DNA of 64,000 nt from the NCBI GenBank assembly GCA_964583335.1, contig CAZOVG010000003.1, positions 124,001 through 188,000 of the forward strand, in the 5' to 3' direction. Both the position numbers and the translations under genes were made by a program. This stretch comes from JAGNKE01 sp964583335. GTDB taxonomy: Bacteria; Pseudomonadota; Alphaproteobacteria; Micavibrionales; Micavibrionaceae. This document shows, piece by piece, positions 7,742-16,352 of this stretch (its first letter is position 1; the number at the start of each line of letters is the position of its first letter). A model generated the notes under the pieces. The model worked only from the letters and a program-made list of their open reading frames with translations, did no database searches and was not told where the DNA came from.

Positions 7742-10183
7742 TTAGGCAGGCGCGCCCAGCTGCGCCGAACGCTCGGCCTGAACCTGGGGCGGAACGAAGC
7801 CGATGCCCTCATCTTCCAAGGCCGGTTCGCGGGCGTTGACCAGAGATATGGAGGTCGGGTCGGGGTCGGCGGACTGGCCGAAGACCGTCCCCATCGAAAG
7901 CCCGCCCACGGAGATCCGCTTGTTGGAATCGAAATCCACGATCGGGGCCCCCATCGGCAAGCCGCGCACGACGGCCGTATAGGCCGTGCCGTCCACGCCC
8001 TGCTGGTAATCCTTGGCGGCCGTGCCCGTCGCGCCGTCCGGCGATGCGCCCGCGCCCTCTTCAGCCGGCTTGGCGGTGTTTTCAGGCGTAGCGTCTTCCG
8101 GTCCGGCCTCTGCGTCGGGTGCGTCCGCTCCGGCTGCGGGGGTCTGAACCTCGGCTTTAGAGGCCTCGGCCTGCATACGCGCCTCGTAATACTGAGCCCG
8201 CTCGGCCTCGCTGATCAGAGAAACAGGCGCAGGCTCCTGATAAGGGGCAGAGGCATCCGAAGCCTGATAGGCCGCCAGAAAAGTATTGGTCTGGTTCATC
8301 GCCATTTCGATATGGACGACCTTCTCCAGAGTCTCATAGCTCGGGTTAGCCCGATAATCCGCCAGAACGCCCTCGCTCAACGTCTGAAGTTGTTGCGCGG
8401 CGATTTCGTTGTAAAGCTTGGGATCCTGAACAAAAAGCTCATCGGCGCTGGTCGCCGGACCATCAACCTTGTCCCAATCGACGCCTGCAAACACCACCTC
8501 GTCGTCGTAGGCGATCAAAGCCTCCGCAGCCACCAGCGACTCGGCCTCCGGTATGACACCCGGAAGCGCATAGAACGGTTCGGCAGGTACGCTGGGCGCT
8601 TCCGGCGCGACATAAGCCGCCGGAGCCGTCCAAGTCCCGGCATCCTTGCGCGCGAAGCGCTCCTCATAATATGAACGCCGCTGCTCCTCGCTGATGATCG
8701 TCACCGGAGGACCGCCGACATAGGTGCTCACCGCCGCACCCGGATTAGCGGCGATATGGCGCTGAAAGCCGAGGGTAAATTCGTTATTATCGATGACCTG
8801 CTCAAGCTGAACCAGCCGCTCAAGATTTTCATAGCTTGGGTCCGCCGCATGGGCGGCCAGCGCCTCGTCCTTAAAGACATTCAAGCGTTCTTGCTTAATC
8901 TCAAGATACCTGACGGGATCGGCGCTCCACAGATCGTTAGGCGTCTCGATGCCTTCGCCCTCGGCGGACAAATCGACGCCCGCGAAGATCCTCTCTTCGG
9001 GGAGGACCGCGTTCGTCTCGCCCAGGACCTGATATTTCTCAAGCCCCATCTTCGACTGGAACGCCACTTCCTTGAAATAGGCGTCTTCCTGTTCTTGGGT
9101 AATCAGCTGCGTCGGCACGCGCTCCGGCACCGGTTGCCCCAGAACCCGGCGGCGGTAGGCATCCTCGAAATCGTTGGCGTAGTCGATGCGGATCTGCGCC
9201 TGAATCACATCGCCCTGCGCGTCCAGCGAGGTTGGGTCGGCCTCGTAAGCGGCCATGACGCGGGCGCGGTAGGCTTCGATCCCTTGCTGCGCGGCGGTGA
9301 AATACGCCTCGGGGTTTTCCTTCAGCAATTCGTCGGGCGTCTTGGCCTTTCCGGCATAGGTGGACCAGTCAAAGCTCGCGCCAACCGCCCTATTCATCCG
9401 CGTCAGGCTGCTGTCCGCCGCATCGAAATGCATATGGTTTACGGCATCGTCCGAGCGTAAAAGCGCACTCGACGCGTGCTGCGGATCATAAAAGGCGCGC
9501 AGAGCGCGGAAATCCCGGAGCGCCAGCGCAACATCGCCGTCGCCGCGCTCGATCGCGCGCTGATGGGCCGAACGGTCGGCGCGCACTTCCTCGACAAGGG
9601 TCTCAAGCGGCGTCTTCTGGTCATGCGGATCGTTGAGATGCTCGCCCTCATGGTTACCGATGATCCGCATCCATTGCAGATCGGTCCCGGGCGTGTTGCG
9701 GACGATCGCCTCTCGGGTCTGGCGGTCGAGATGCGGGAAAACCCCCCGCGTGATCTCCTCCTTGGTGTCAAAGCCGCGATCGGGCATGACGACGACCCCG
9801 TACTCTTGGCCGTTGATGGTCACGCGGGAAAGCGCGGCGGGGCCGGACTCGCGCAATTCACGCGCCAGACGGGTCAGGCTCACGCGGTCGGAGTCGCGGA
9901 TCACGCCCTCGTTCATGCGGTTCAGAACGCCGTCCGTCGCACCGGGAACCTGACGCTCCAACTGACGCTCAAGATGATAGCCGGGATTGCGGTGATAAGG
10001 CGGCCTCTGGGAAAAACGGAAGTCGATCTCGCGGATATCGTCGGGATTCACGAAAATCACCGGAACGCGGGACGTCTCGGCGACGCCCTGCTTATAAGCG
10101 TCGATCCGCTCCGCCATCGTCGAACGGTCGCGCATCATATCCTCGCGGCGCCGGTCTTCAGTGGGATCGAAGGGCTTACCCAT
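7742..10183 (-). CDS. HEGEH zincin-like protein with three internal repeats
   Basis: An 813-residue protein. The N-terminal part contains YKQGVAETSRVPVIFVNPDD (residues 30-49) and an HExxH motif (NHEGEHLN, His178 and His182), then EEVRADR around residues 198-204, which is where gluzincins place the third zinc ligand. A zinc metalloprotease or degenerate relative is likely. Residues about 268-380, 399-513 and 564-672 are three diverged tandem repeats: each opens with a TYAG/FAGVD-like segment, runs through D/NP..Y and a DPSYE..E-type helix, and ends near ISEEQRRSYYEE. The C-terminus is Ala/Pro/Glu-rich. No signal peptide is visible. It lies 13 bp downstream of a lipoprotein gene, and a shorter paralog with its own lipoprotein partner lies at 31162-32997. 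Not a family I can name. Confidence 0.75.
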   Translation of the reverse strand: MGKPFDPTEDRRREDMMRDRSTMAERIDAYKQGVAETSRVPVIFVNPDDIREIDFRFSQRPPYHRNPGYHLERQLERQVPGATDGVLNRMNEGVIRDSDRVSLTRLARELRESGPAALSRVTINGQEYGVVVMPDRGFDTKEEITRGVFPHLDRQTREAIVRNTPGTDLQWMRIIGNHEGEHLNDPHDQKTPLETLVEEVRADRSAHQRAIERGDGDVALALRDFRALRAFYDPQHASSALLRSDDAVNHMHFDAADSSLTRMNRAVGASFDWSTYAGKAKTPDELLKENPEAYFTAAQQGIEAYRARVMAAYEADPTSLDAQGDVIQAQIRIDYANDFEDAYRRRVLGQPVPERVPTQLITQEQEDAYFKEVAFQSKMGLEKYQVLGETNAVLPEERIFAGVDLSAEGEGIETPNDLWSADPVRYLEIKQERLNVFKDEALAAHAADPSYENLERLVQLEQVIDNNEFTLGFQRHIAANPGAAVSTYVGGPPVTIISEEQRRSYYEERFARKDAGTWTAPAAYVAPEAPSVPAEPFYALPGVIPEAESLVAAEALIAYDDEVVFAGVDWDKVDGPATSADELFVQDPKLYNEIAAQQLQTLSEGVLADYRANPSYETLEKVVHIEMAMNQTNTFLAAYQASDASAPYQEPAPVSLISEAERAQYYEARMQAEASKAEVQTPAAGADAPDAEAGPEDATPENTAKPAEEGAGASPDGATGTAAKDYQQGVDGTAYTAVVRGLPMGAPIVDFDSNKRISVGGLSMGTVFGQSADPDPTSISLVNAREPALEDEGIGFVPPQVQAERSAQLGAPA

Positions 10184-10196
10184 AAATCACCCGCCG

Positions 10197-10457
10197 CTAA
10201 TCAGGGACGGGAGCGCCGAAACCGTCATGTTCGGTGCTGTCTGTTTTCTTTTTGCCCTTGTCGGGATCGACCGGATTGGCAAACGGGGGGTGGAACGGCG
10301 GCGGCAAAACGCCCGGCTGTCTTTGTTCGACCGAATCCTGTGGCGCGGTCGCGGGCTTTTTCGTTGTCGTTTCGGTGCTCGCGCAAGCGGCGAGCCCGAG
10401 GCTCACAGCCAAAGCCGCACTGGTCAAAAAGCCGCTTCTGCGGTCATTGTCGCTCAT
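10197..10457 (-). CDS. small lipoprotein, partner of the HEGEH protein
   Basis: An 86-residue lipoprotein. GFLTSAALAVSLGLAACAST is a type II signal sequence with lipobox LAAC, followed by a Thr/Lys/Pro-rich, low-complexity mature part with no recognisable fold. ATG 10457 is preferred over the in-frame GTG 10466 because GAGGGG lies 8 bases before the ATG. It is the first gene of a two-gene unit with the 813-residue HEGEH protein (13 bp gap). The same order, lipoprotein first and HExxH protein second, recurs at 31162-32997, so the two products probably work together at the envelope. The aspartate-free +2 residue (Ala) predicts outer-membrane sorting by the usual rule. Confidence 0.75.
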   Translation of the reverse strand: MSDNDRRSGFLTSAALAVSLGLAACASTETTTKKPATAPQDSVEQRQPGVLPPPFHPPFANPVDPDKGKKKTDSTEHDGFGAPVPD

Positions 10458-10546
10458 CCCATTCACCCCTCTATGAGTCCCTAAAGTCTAGCATAGGCCA
10501 GACGGATTATGCAAAGTTTTTGAGGGCAAGTTTACCCGCAAAACCC

Positions 10547-11773
10547 TTAAAATTCAATACCTTCCACCCGCTCATAAAGCGTGGGAGTCCGCCGTTTCCG
10601 GGTGATTTCCATCAATCCGAGGCTGGTCAGCCCGTGAATCTGAACCGTGCAGGGATCTCCATCGAAGGCCTTTTCAAGAGCCTTGACCAGCTCGTCCTGC
10701 TCCTTGCGGGTCTTCATCTTAAGAAAGTCGATGATGATAATCCCGCCCAGATTGCGCAGCCGCACCTGCCGCGCGATTTCCTGCGCAGCATCCACATTCA
10801 GGGCCAGATGAGAGCGTTTATCCGCTCCTTTGTTCACATCGATAGCGGTCAGGGCCGCCGTTTCCTGAATAATCAGGTTTCCGCCGCTCTTAAGCACAGC
10901 ATAATCATGAAACAGCGCCTCGATCGGCCCCAGCACGTCGCGGTATTCGAACAAGGCAAGATCTTTGGTGGCGTTTTTAAGCTCGATCGGCGTCACGCGC
11001 GGCACGAGATCGGGCGCGAACACGGAACACCACTCCTCCACCTGCTTGTAATGGTCCATCGTCACGACCTCGATCCGGTCGATCTTCTCGACCGCCTTGT
11101 CGCTCAAAATCCGCTGGATGGAGTCCGGGCCAAGCATGATGAGCGCCGGTTCGTTCCCCTCGAAGTAATTTTGCAGCTCCGTCCAGATATTGCGCAGGAT
11201 CTTGGCTTCGCGCACAATAATATCGGTCTGGATGTCCGCGCCGGAGGACCGCAGGATAAACCCCTCCATCCCCTCCAGCGCACCGAGCATATCGGTGAGC
11301 GCCGCCCGCAGATCTTTTTTGCGGATACGCTGTGAAATCTGGTTTCCGGCCATCAGAGGACAGTAAATCAGGTGCCGCCCCGGAATCGAGATATCCATGC
11401 TGAGCTGCGCCGATTTCTGTTCGGCGGGCAGATCGAAATCCAGCGTGCGCGGCAGATACGCGCTCTTGGCCTGCACGGCGATCATGTCGCCGGGCTTGAA
11501 GACCTTGCCGATGGCCTTTTCGCCGCCCTTGACGATCGTCCCGTCCTTGGCCTTCACCCGCACGTCCTTGTTGTAGAGGATGCCCGAATAATCTTCGTCG
11601 AGCTGCACGAAAACCGCATCCAGAGCGGTATTCACCGAGGTCACTTTCCCCCAATAGATCGACCCCCAGCGCACCGCCTCATGCGCCGGATCGACCTCAA
11701 GCCCCTCCAGCCGATTGCCCGAAAGCGCGGCGGCCCAGATGCGGCTTTGATATTCCTCGATTAAAATATCCAA
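10547..11773 (-). CDS. rng: ribonuclease G/E family endoribonuclease
   Basis: Single-strand endoribonuclease for rRNA processing and mRNA decay, cytoplasmic. The S1-like RNA-binding part is inserted after the first strand (GSIYWGKVTSVNTALDAVFV). Both catalytic Asp motifs are present: TAALTAIDVNKG and GGIIIIDFLKMK. Length (408 residues) fits RNase G and not the much longer RNase E; there is no Arg-rich or scaffold C-terminal extension, and I see no CPxCxG zinc-link motif. It is downstream of infA and maf on the same strand, 48 bp after maf, an arrangement known in alphaproteobacteria. A standalone RNase G is the best reading. Confidence 0.92.
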   Translation of the reverse strand: MDILIEEYQSRIWAAALSGNRLEGLEVDPAHEAVRWGSIYWGKVTSVNTALDAVFVQLDEDYSGILYNKDVRVKAKDGTIVKGGEKAIGKVFKPGDMIAVQAKSAYLPRTLDFDLPAEQKSAQLSMDISIPGRHLIYCPLMAGNQISQRIRKKDLRAALTDMLGALEGMEGFILRSSGADIQTDIIVREAKILRNIWTELQNYFEGNEPALIMLGPDSIQRILSDKAVEKIDRIEVVTMDHYKQVEEWCSVFAPDLVPRVTPIELKNATKDLALFEYRDVLGPIEALFHDYAVLKSGGNLIIQETAALTAIDVNKGADKRSHLALNVDAAQEIARQVRLRNLGGIIIIDFLKMKTRKEQDELVKALEKAFDGDPCTVQIHGLTSLGLMEITRKRRTPTLYERVEGIEF

Positions 11774-11821
11774 TAGAACCCCGGATTATCCCCAGAATGA
11801 CACACAGCCTAGAATATTATT

Positions 11822-12412
11822 CTACCTCAAGAATCCGTTCCCGGCCAGAAGCTGAACAGTATCGAAGACCGACAAACCGACCACGTTGGAATAAGACCCT
11901 TGTATGAACGGAATGAACGAAGCCGCGAGCCCCTGAATCGCATAGCCTCCGGCCTTGCCCTGCCACTCGCCGCTGGCGATGTAGGCCGACTCTTCATCCG
12001 CACTCAGGGTCTTGAATTTAACCGCCGTATCGCACAGCCGCGTCACAACGGCGCCGGTCGGGGTAATCAGACAAATCCCGCCATAGACATGATGCCGCCG
12101 CCCGGACAAAAGCTTCAGGCACTCCCGCGCCTGCGCCTCGGTCTCGGCCTTCGGCAAAATGCGCCGCCCGCACGCCACGACCGTATCGGCCGCCAGAATA
12201 AACGCGCCCTCGGCCTTCGCCCCGCAAGCGGTCCGCGCGGCTTCGGCTTTTCCACGCGCAAGGCGCACGGCCAGATCGCGCGGCATCTCGCCCTTCAGCG
12301 GCGTTTCATCGATATCGGCGGGGGAGACAAACGCAGGCACGATTCCCGCCTGCTTCAGAAGGTCGAGCCGTCTGGGAGAGGCGGAAGCGAGGATAAGCCT
12401 GTTATTTTTCAC
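11822..12412 (-). CDS. maf: Maf family nucleoside triphosphate pyrophosphatase
   Basis: Hydrolyses non-canonical or excess NTPs to NMP and pyrophosphate and is linked to nucleotide-pool cleaning and cell-division control. Family motifs are LILASASPRRLDLLKQAGI at the N-terminus, the DIDETP segment, ILAADTVV with the catalytic Asp, and GKAGGYAIQGLAASFI followed by GSYSNVVGL. Length (196 residues) is typical. Its ATG at 12412 overlaps the end of infA by 11 bp, so the two are translationally coupled. Whether it belongs to the dTTP/UTP or the 7-methyl-GTP branch is not something I can settle. Confidence 0.95.
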   Translation of the reverse strand: MKNNRLILASASPRRLDLLKQAGIVPAFVSPADIDETPLKGEMPRDLAVRLARGKAEAARTACGAKAEGAFILAADTVVACGRRILPKAETEAQARECLKLLSGRRHHVYGGICLITPTGAVVTRLCDTAVKFKTLSADEESAYIASGEWQGKAGGYAIQGLAASFIPFIQGSYSNVVGLSVFDTVQLLAGNGFLR

Positions 12413-12620
12413 GGAAGATGATTCGGCCCTTGGTCAGGTCGTAGGGAGTCATTTCAACGACGACGGTATCCCCCTGCAGCACACGGATGCGGTTCTTGCG
12501 CATCTTCCCGGCTGTGTGGGCGAGAATGATATGGTCGTTCTCCAGCTTGACGCGGAACATCGCGTTCGGAAGGATCTCGGTCACCACGCCCTTGAATTCA
12601 ATGAGGTCTTCTTTAGCCAT
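12402..12620 (-). CDS. infA: translation initiation factor IF-1
   Basis: IF-1 binds the ribosomal A site during initiation. The 72-residue OB-fold protein is nearly textbook: MAKEDLIEFKGVVTEILPNA, FRVKLENDHIILAHTAGKMR, RIRVLQGDTVVVEMTPYDL and a final KGRIIFREK. It leads a maf and RNase G run on the minus strand and overlaps maf by 11 bp. The upstream 104 bp presumably hold its promoter. Confidence 0.98.
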   Translation of the reverse strand: MAKEDLIEFKGVVTEILPNAMFRVKLENDHIILAHTAGKMRKNRIRVLQGDTVVVEMTPYDLTKGRIIFREK

Positions 12621-12724
12621 CAGTCAGAAAAAACTCCAATATTTTAAGACGGTTACGTTTTACACCCTTCCGGCAGCAAAAAGCAACGCCAATTTCCCGA
12701 ATATCCGCGCCAAATTTGCAAAAG

Positions 12725-13225
12725 CTAGCGCCACATCAGCGCTTTTCCGCTGTGAAGCACGCAAATCAGGCTGAAAAGCCGCCGCGCCGTGTTGAGATCG
12801 AGCAAAATTTTATCGCTCAGCCGCTCCATCAGAAGCTCCGCCCCCTCGTTATGCAACCCGCGCCGCCCCATGTCGATCGCCTCGATCCGCGAAGGCTTAC
12901 CCTCCCGCACCGCCTCGTCGTAGCTGTGCACAATCAGGAAGTAGTCTTTAATCAGCCTCTGATAGGGTTTCACCGAAAGCACGAGCATCGGAAGCTCCTG
13001 CCCTGCGTCGTTGATGATCCTGAAAACCAGACGGTTCTCCTCCACCGATAAAATCACCTCATAAGGCCCGTGATGATCTTTGACGGGCTGAAAAAAACTG
13101 TCGCTTTTCAAATCGCGCAGGGCCGTTTCATGGTCCCGCCGCAAAAGCGCCGTAGGCGCAAGATCATCCGCCCCCCTCAGATCAAAGGTGCGGATTTTGC
13201 TCTTGGCTGTTGATTTCATGGGCAT
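12725..13225 (-). CDS. UPF0262 family protein
   Basis: A conserved alphaproteobacterial protein of unknown function, usually found close to his genes and infA, as here. Recognisable parts are the FFQPVKDHHGPYEVILSVEE segment, LPMLVLSVKPYQRLIKDYFL, and GRRGLHNEGAELLMERLSDK. I place the start at ATG 13225, which leaves a 166-residue product of usual size and a 11-bp gap to hisG; a longer frame reaches back to 13279 but would overlap hisG. In many relatives hisD lies between hisG and this gene; here the two are adjacent. Confidence 0.88.
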   Translation of the reverse strand: MPMKSTAKSKIRTFDLRGADDLAPTALLRRDHETALRDLKSDSFFQPVKDHHGPYEVILSVEENRLVFRIINDAGQELPMLVLSVKPYQRLIKDYFLIVHSYDEAVREGKPSRIEAIDMGRRGLHNEGAELLMERLSDKILLDLNTARRLFSLICVLHSGKALMWR

Positions 13226-13236
13226 AATCGACCGCC

Positions 13237-13908
13237 CTACCTCTGTGCATAAACGGCTTTGCGGAACGCCTCGATCCAATACCCGATCTCCTCGGGCCGC
13301 GTTTTAAAGGCGCTGCGGTTTACAATCAGTCTCGACGATACATCAAGGATCGTTTCGACCTCAGCAAGCCCGTTCGCCTTCAAAGTCGCGCCCGAAGACA
13401 CAAGATCCACGATCCGGCGCACAAGACCCAGCGCAGGCGCAATCTCCATCGCGCCGTTGAGCTTGATGCACTCCGCCTGAACCCCGCGCCGTGCGAAATG
13501 CCGCGCCGTGAGGGAGGGATATTTCGTCGCCACGCGGATATGGCTCCACGTGTTGGGCGTCTTGGCCTCAAGGTCCGCCTCCGGCATGGCCACAGACAGG
13601 CGGCACTTGCCGATCCCGAGATCCAGCGGCGAATAAAGCTCGGAATAATTGAACTCCTCGATCGCGTCGCTGCCCACCACGCCGAGCTGCGCCCCGCCAT
13701 AAGCGACAAAGGTCGCCACGTCGAACGCCCGCACCCGGATGATGTCCAGCCCCGGATGATTGGTGGAGAACCGCAGCATCCGGCTGTCCTCGTTGGAAAA
13801 CTCCGCCTCCGGCACGATGTCGCACGCCGCCAGCAGAGGCGCAAGTTCCTTGAGGATTCGCCCCTTCGGCACGGCAAAGATCAGTTTTGGCAAGGCTTCG
13901 GCACTCAT
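13237..13908 (-). CDS. hisG: ATP phosphoribosyltransferase, short form (HisG_S)
   Basis: First step of histidine synthesis: ATP plus PRPP gives phosphoribosyl-ATP. AVPKGRILKE at the N-terminus, LGVVGSDAIEE, the strongly conserved RVATKYPSLTARHF, and VDLVSSGATLKANGL near the PRPP loop are all present. At 223 residues it lacks the C-terminal regulatory ACT-like domain of the long form, so by analogy it should need the HisZ subunit, which is not in this window. It is followed 11 bp later by the UPF0262 gene and probably cotranscribed with it. Confidence 0.96.
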   Translation of the reverse strand: MSAEALPKLIFAVPKGRILKELAPLLAACDIVPEAEFSNEDSRMLRFSTNHPGLDIIRVRAFDVATFVAYGGAQLGVVGSDAIEEFNYSELYSPLDLGIGKCRLSVAMPEADLEAKTPNTWSHIRVATKYPSLTARHFARRGVQAECIKLNGAMEIAPALGLVRRIVDLVSSGATLKANGLAEVETILDVSSRLIVNRSAFKTRPEEIGYWIEAFRKAVYAQR

Positions 13909-14069
13909 GGCCTATCCATTAACGCTAAGTCGAGGAAACGGCAAGAGTTTTTGCCGCACCGCACCATCTTGGCCGCCCCCGCCCATAAATGCAAGCCGCG
14001 AACGCCGGAGTTTGACAATAAACCCCTTCCTCTGGAATGATGCCTGAGTGAAAAGACGGAACAGACGAA

Positions 14070-14831
14070 ATGACGGTCAGTGAAACCCTCGGCAGAACGA
14101 TTGGAAGGCTGCGCCGCGCATGGCACGGCCCGCCTCCGACGTTCTTGGGCCATGAACTCACCGACCCGCAGGCCATCGCGCAGGAAATTTGCGCAAACGG
14201 CACGAACGAAGAGCAGGTTCGCCAATTTCTCGGCATGAGTCTGGACAACCGGAACATCAACAAGGTCGAGATGATCCTCGCCCTGCGCACCCTGATGGAG
14301 CACGGCAGCGAAATCGCCGGTAAATTCCGTAATACCGGCATCGCGCTGGGCATGGGCGATTATCACGATATGGGCGAAGATTACACCCTCGCCGCCATTC
14401 AATACACCATCGCCTATCTGCACGGGCAGGACCCCGGATTTTACCACATGGCCACGGAGATCGAGACGCGCAACCGCCCGCGCGACGCCAACGGCTACAT
14501 GGATGCCGTCGCGTTCCTGATAGAGATGCCGGACGACCCGAAGGAGGCCTTGGATAGTCTCCCCGAAGAGGCCACGGTAGGCCACTACCGCCCCGAATAT
14601 TTCGACGAACTGGCCAAAGCCATGGCCGACAACCCGGAAATCCGGCAAGCCCTGCGCGCCGACTTTCTGGTCTACCGCGCCGCCAGCGCCGTCCGGCACG
14701 GCCTCGACCGCAGCCGCGCATGGGGCATGCACATGGACGGGCTGTTCGCCGGACCGACCGAACACATCAACGCCAACCCCTACGTGCGCGACGCCTTCCA
14801 TGATCGCAAGCTCGACCACGAGATCAAATAA
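14070..14831 (+). CDS. hypothetical soluble protein
   Basis: A 253-residue protein with no signal peptide, no membrane segment and no family I recognise. It is mostly helical, with a Gly/His/Asp stretch (IALGMGDYHDMGEDYTLAAI) around residues 90-110 and several conserved-looking Trp/His residues, but no HExxH or other catalytic signature. The initiating ATG follows a purine-rich stretch (GAACAGACGAA) at 14070. It stands alone, divergent from hisG across about 160 bp. A palindromic repeat follows it. GC content matches the region. Confidence 0.7.
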   Translation: MTVSETLGRTIGRLRRAWHGPPPTFLGHELTDPQAIAQEICANGTNEEQVRQFLGMSLDNRNINKVEMILALRTLMEHGSEIAGKFRNTGIALGMGDYHDMGEDYTLAAIQYTIAYLHGQDPGFYHMATEIETRNRPRDANGYMDAVAFLIEMPDDPKEALDSLPEEATVGHYRPEYFDELAKAMADNPEIRQALRADFLVYRAASAVRHGLDRSRAWGMHMDGLFAGPTEHINANPYVRDAFHDRKLDHEIK

Positions 14832-14871
14832 CCGAACGTGAATATGTATTTGACTAAAATATTATGATGTC

Positions 14872-14968
14872 CGTCATTGCGAGAAGGCCGAAAGGCCGAC
14901 GAAGCAATCCACGTTTTTTCTGGATTGCCGCGCTCCCCCGGATCAAGTCCGTGGTCGCTCGCAATGAC
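14872..14968. repeat. palindromic REP/MITE-like element
   Basis: About 97 bp bounded by GTCATTGCGAG and its exact complement CTCGCAATGAC, with inner arms GCAATCCA and TGGATTGC flanking a TTTTTTC loop. Elements of this consensus are common dispersed palindromes in alphaproteobacterial genomes. It lies between two convergent genes. I saw only this copy in the window. Confidence 0.75.
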
Positions 14969-15002
14969 ATCGAGCTAAGCACAGATTGATTTAACCGGAA
15001 AT

Positions 15003-15317
15003 CTAAGATTTAGAGAAAAGTTTTGCGAAGCTCGGGCCTGTCTTACAGGCGATAATTTCGACATCGCCCCAGACCTTGTTTGTGATATACGGCTCGTTCT
15101 TGAGGTATTCGTCCAGCGCCGCGCGCGACTCCATCTCAAACACCATGACCGACCCGCACATCGTGCCGTCATCGTTCAAAAGCGCCGCACCATAGATCTG
15201 CTCGCCCCGCTCCAGCGCAGAATCGCAGAGCGCAATATGCGCCTCCCGCACCGCCATACGGCGGGCCAGCGCCCCCTCGTCCTTCGCGTCACGCGCGATC
15301 ACGACGAATTGCGGCAT
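15003..15317 (-). CDS. YciI-like protein
   Basis: A 104-residue protein of the YciI/YCII dimeric alpha-beta barrel family. The start is fixed by TGATG coupling: its ATG at 15317 shares one base with the fabI stop. Family features are the first strand QFVVIARDAKD, the R-x-A-HIA segment, and MCGSVMVFEMESRAALDEYL leading to the D/NEPY motif (KNEPYITNKVW). YciI proteins are small dehydratase- or dehalogenase-like enzymes of mostly unknown substrate. Translational coupling to enoyl-ACP reductase suggests they are expressed together, though not necessarily in one pathway. Confidence 0.85.
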   Translation of the reverse strand: MPQFVVIARDAKDEGALARRMAVREAHIALCDSALERGEQIYGAALLNDDGTMCGSVMVFEMESRAALDEYLKNEPYITNKVWGDVEIIACKTGPSFAKLFSKS

Positions 15318-16165
15318 CAGGCGGCGTCCTGAGAGGATTTGGGCGAAATGCCCTGAAGAAGCTCGGCGGTCTGCGCGGCGGAATCCACAGCCACCATGCC
15401 CACAGTATGATAGCCCGCATCGACATGCAGAATCTCGCCCGTCACGCCGCTGCCCAGATCGGAGAGCAGGAACAGCCCCGCCCGCCCGACATCCTGAATC
15501 GTCACGTTGCGCCGCAGGGGCGAGTTGAGTTCGTTCCATTTGAGGATATACCGGAAATCGCCGATCCCGCTGGCGGCCAGCGTCTTGATCGGCCCGGCGG
15601 AGATCGCGTTCACACGGATATTGTCCTTGCCCACGTCGGCGGCCAGATAGCGCACGGAGGCCTCCAGCGCGGCCTTGGCCACACCCATCACGTTGTAATG
15701 CGGCATCACGCGCTCGGCCCCGTAATAGGTCAGGGTCAGAAGGCTCCCGCCATTCTCCTTCATCAGCGGATAGGCCCGCTGCGCCACGGCGGTGAAGGAA
15801 TATACTGAAATATCCATGGTGCGCAGGAAATTGGCGCGGCTGGTATTGAGGTAAAGCCCGTCCAGCTCGTTCTTATCGGAAAACGCGATCGCATGAACCA
15901 CGAAATCCAGCGAGCCCCATTCCTTTTCCAGAACAGTAAACACGGAGTCCACGCTCGCCTCGTCAGTCACGTCGCAGGGCAGAACAATTTTCGATCCGGC
16001 TTTCTCAGCCAAGGGGCGCACACGTTTCTCAAGCGCCTCCCCCTGATAGGTAAACGCCAGTTCGGCGCCGCTATTCACGGCCTCCTCGGCGATGCCCCAC
16101 GCGATCGAACGGTCGTTCGCTACGCCCATAATCAAACCACGTTTGCCCTTCAGAAATTCACTCAT
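15317..16165 (-). CDS. fabI: enoyl-[acyl-carrier-protein] reductase (NADH), FabI
   Basis: Last reduction of each fatty-acid elongation cycle, cytoplasmic. The SDR fold with divergent FabI motifs is clear: GLIMGVANDRSIAWGIA for NADH binding, DFVVHAIAFSDK, LTYYGAERVMPHYNVMGVAK containing the Tyr-x6-Tyr and Lys catalytic arrangement, and RVNAISAGPIKTLAASGI. Length 282 residues is slightly long because of a C-terminal tail rich in Ala and Gln. It is the target of triclosan and isoniazid-type inhibitors in other species. It leads a two-gene unit with the YciI-like gene. Confidence 0.97.
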   Translation of the reverse strand: MSEFLKGKRGLIMGVANDRSIAWGIAEEAVNSGAELAFTYQGEALEKRVRPLAEKAGSKIVLPCDVTDEASVDSVFTVLEKEWGSLDFVVHAIAFSDKNELDGLYLNTSRANFLRTMDISVYSFTAVAQRAYPLMKENGGSLLTLTYYGAERVMPHYNVMGVAKAALEASVRYLAADVGKDNIRVNAISAGPIKTLAASGIGDFRYILKWNELNSPLRRNVTIQDVGRAGLFLLSDLGSGVTGEILHVDAGYHTVGMVAVDSAAQTAELLQGISPKSSQDAA

Positions 16166-16352
16166 CTCTCACGTCACAAATTTTAATGTCAGCCCCCTGT
16201 ATCCTACACATTTCAGGTGTTGCGTCTAGGGGCCAGAGCCACGTTTTTGCATAAGCGGCCCGCACGCGCGCCCTCATTTTATCCTGCAGGATTTTTTGCT
16301 AGAATGCAGACTTGATTGCTAAATCCCTGAAAGCGCGGCTATAGTCTTTGCC

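Noticed and set aside
9476..11335. 619-residue plus-strand frame
   Set aside because: It runs antisense across three better-supported genes (HEGEH protein, lipoprotein, RNase G) and has the Arg/Pro/His-rich make-up of a shadow.
15318..15539. N-terminal extension of the YciI-like gene
   Set aside because: It overlaps fabI in another frame; the family begins at MPQFVVIARD, whose ATG overlaps the fabI stop.
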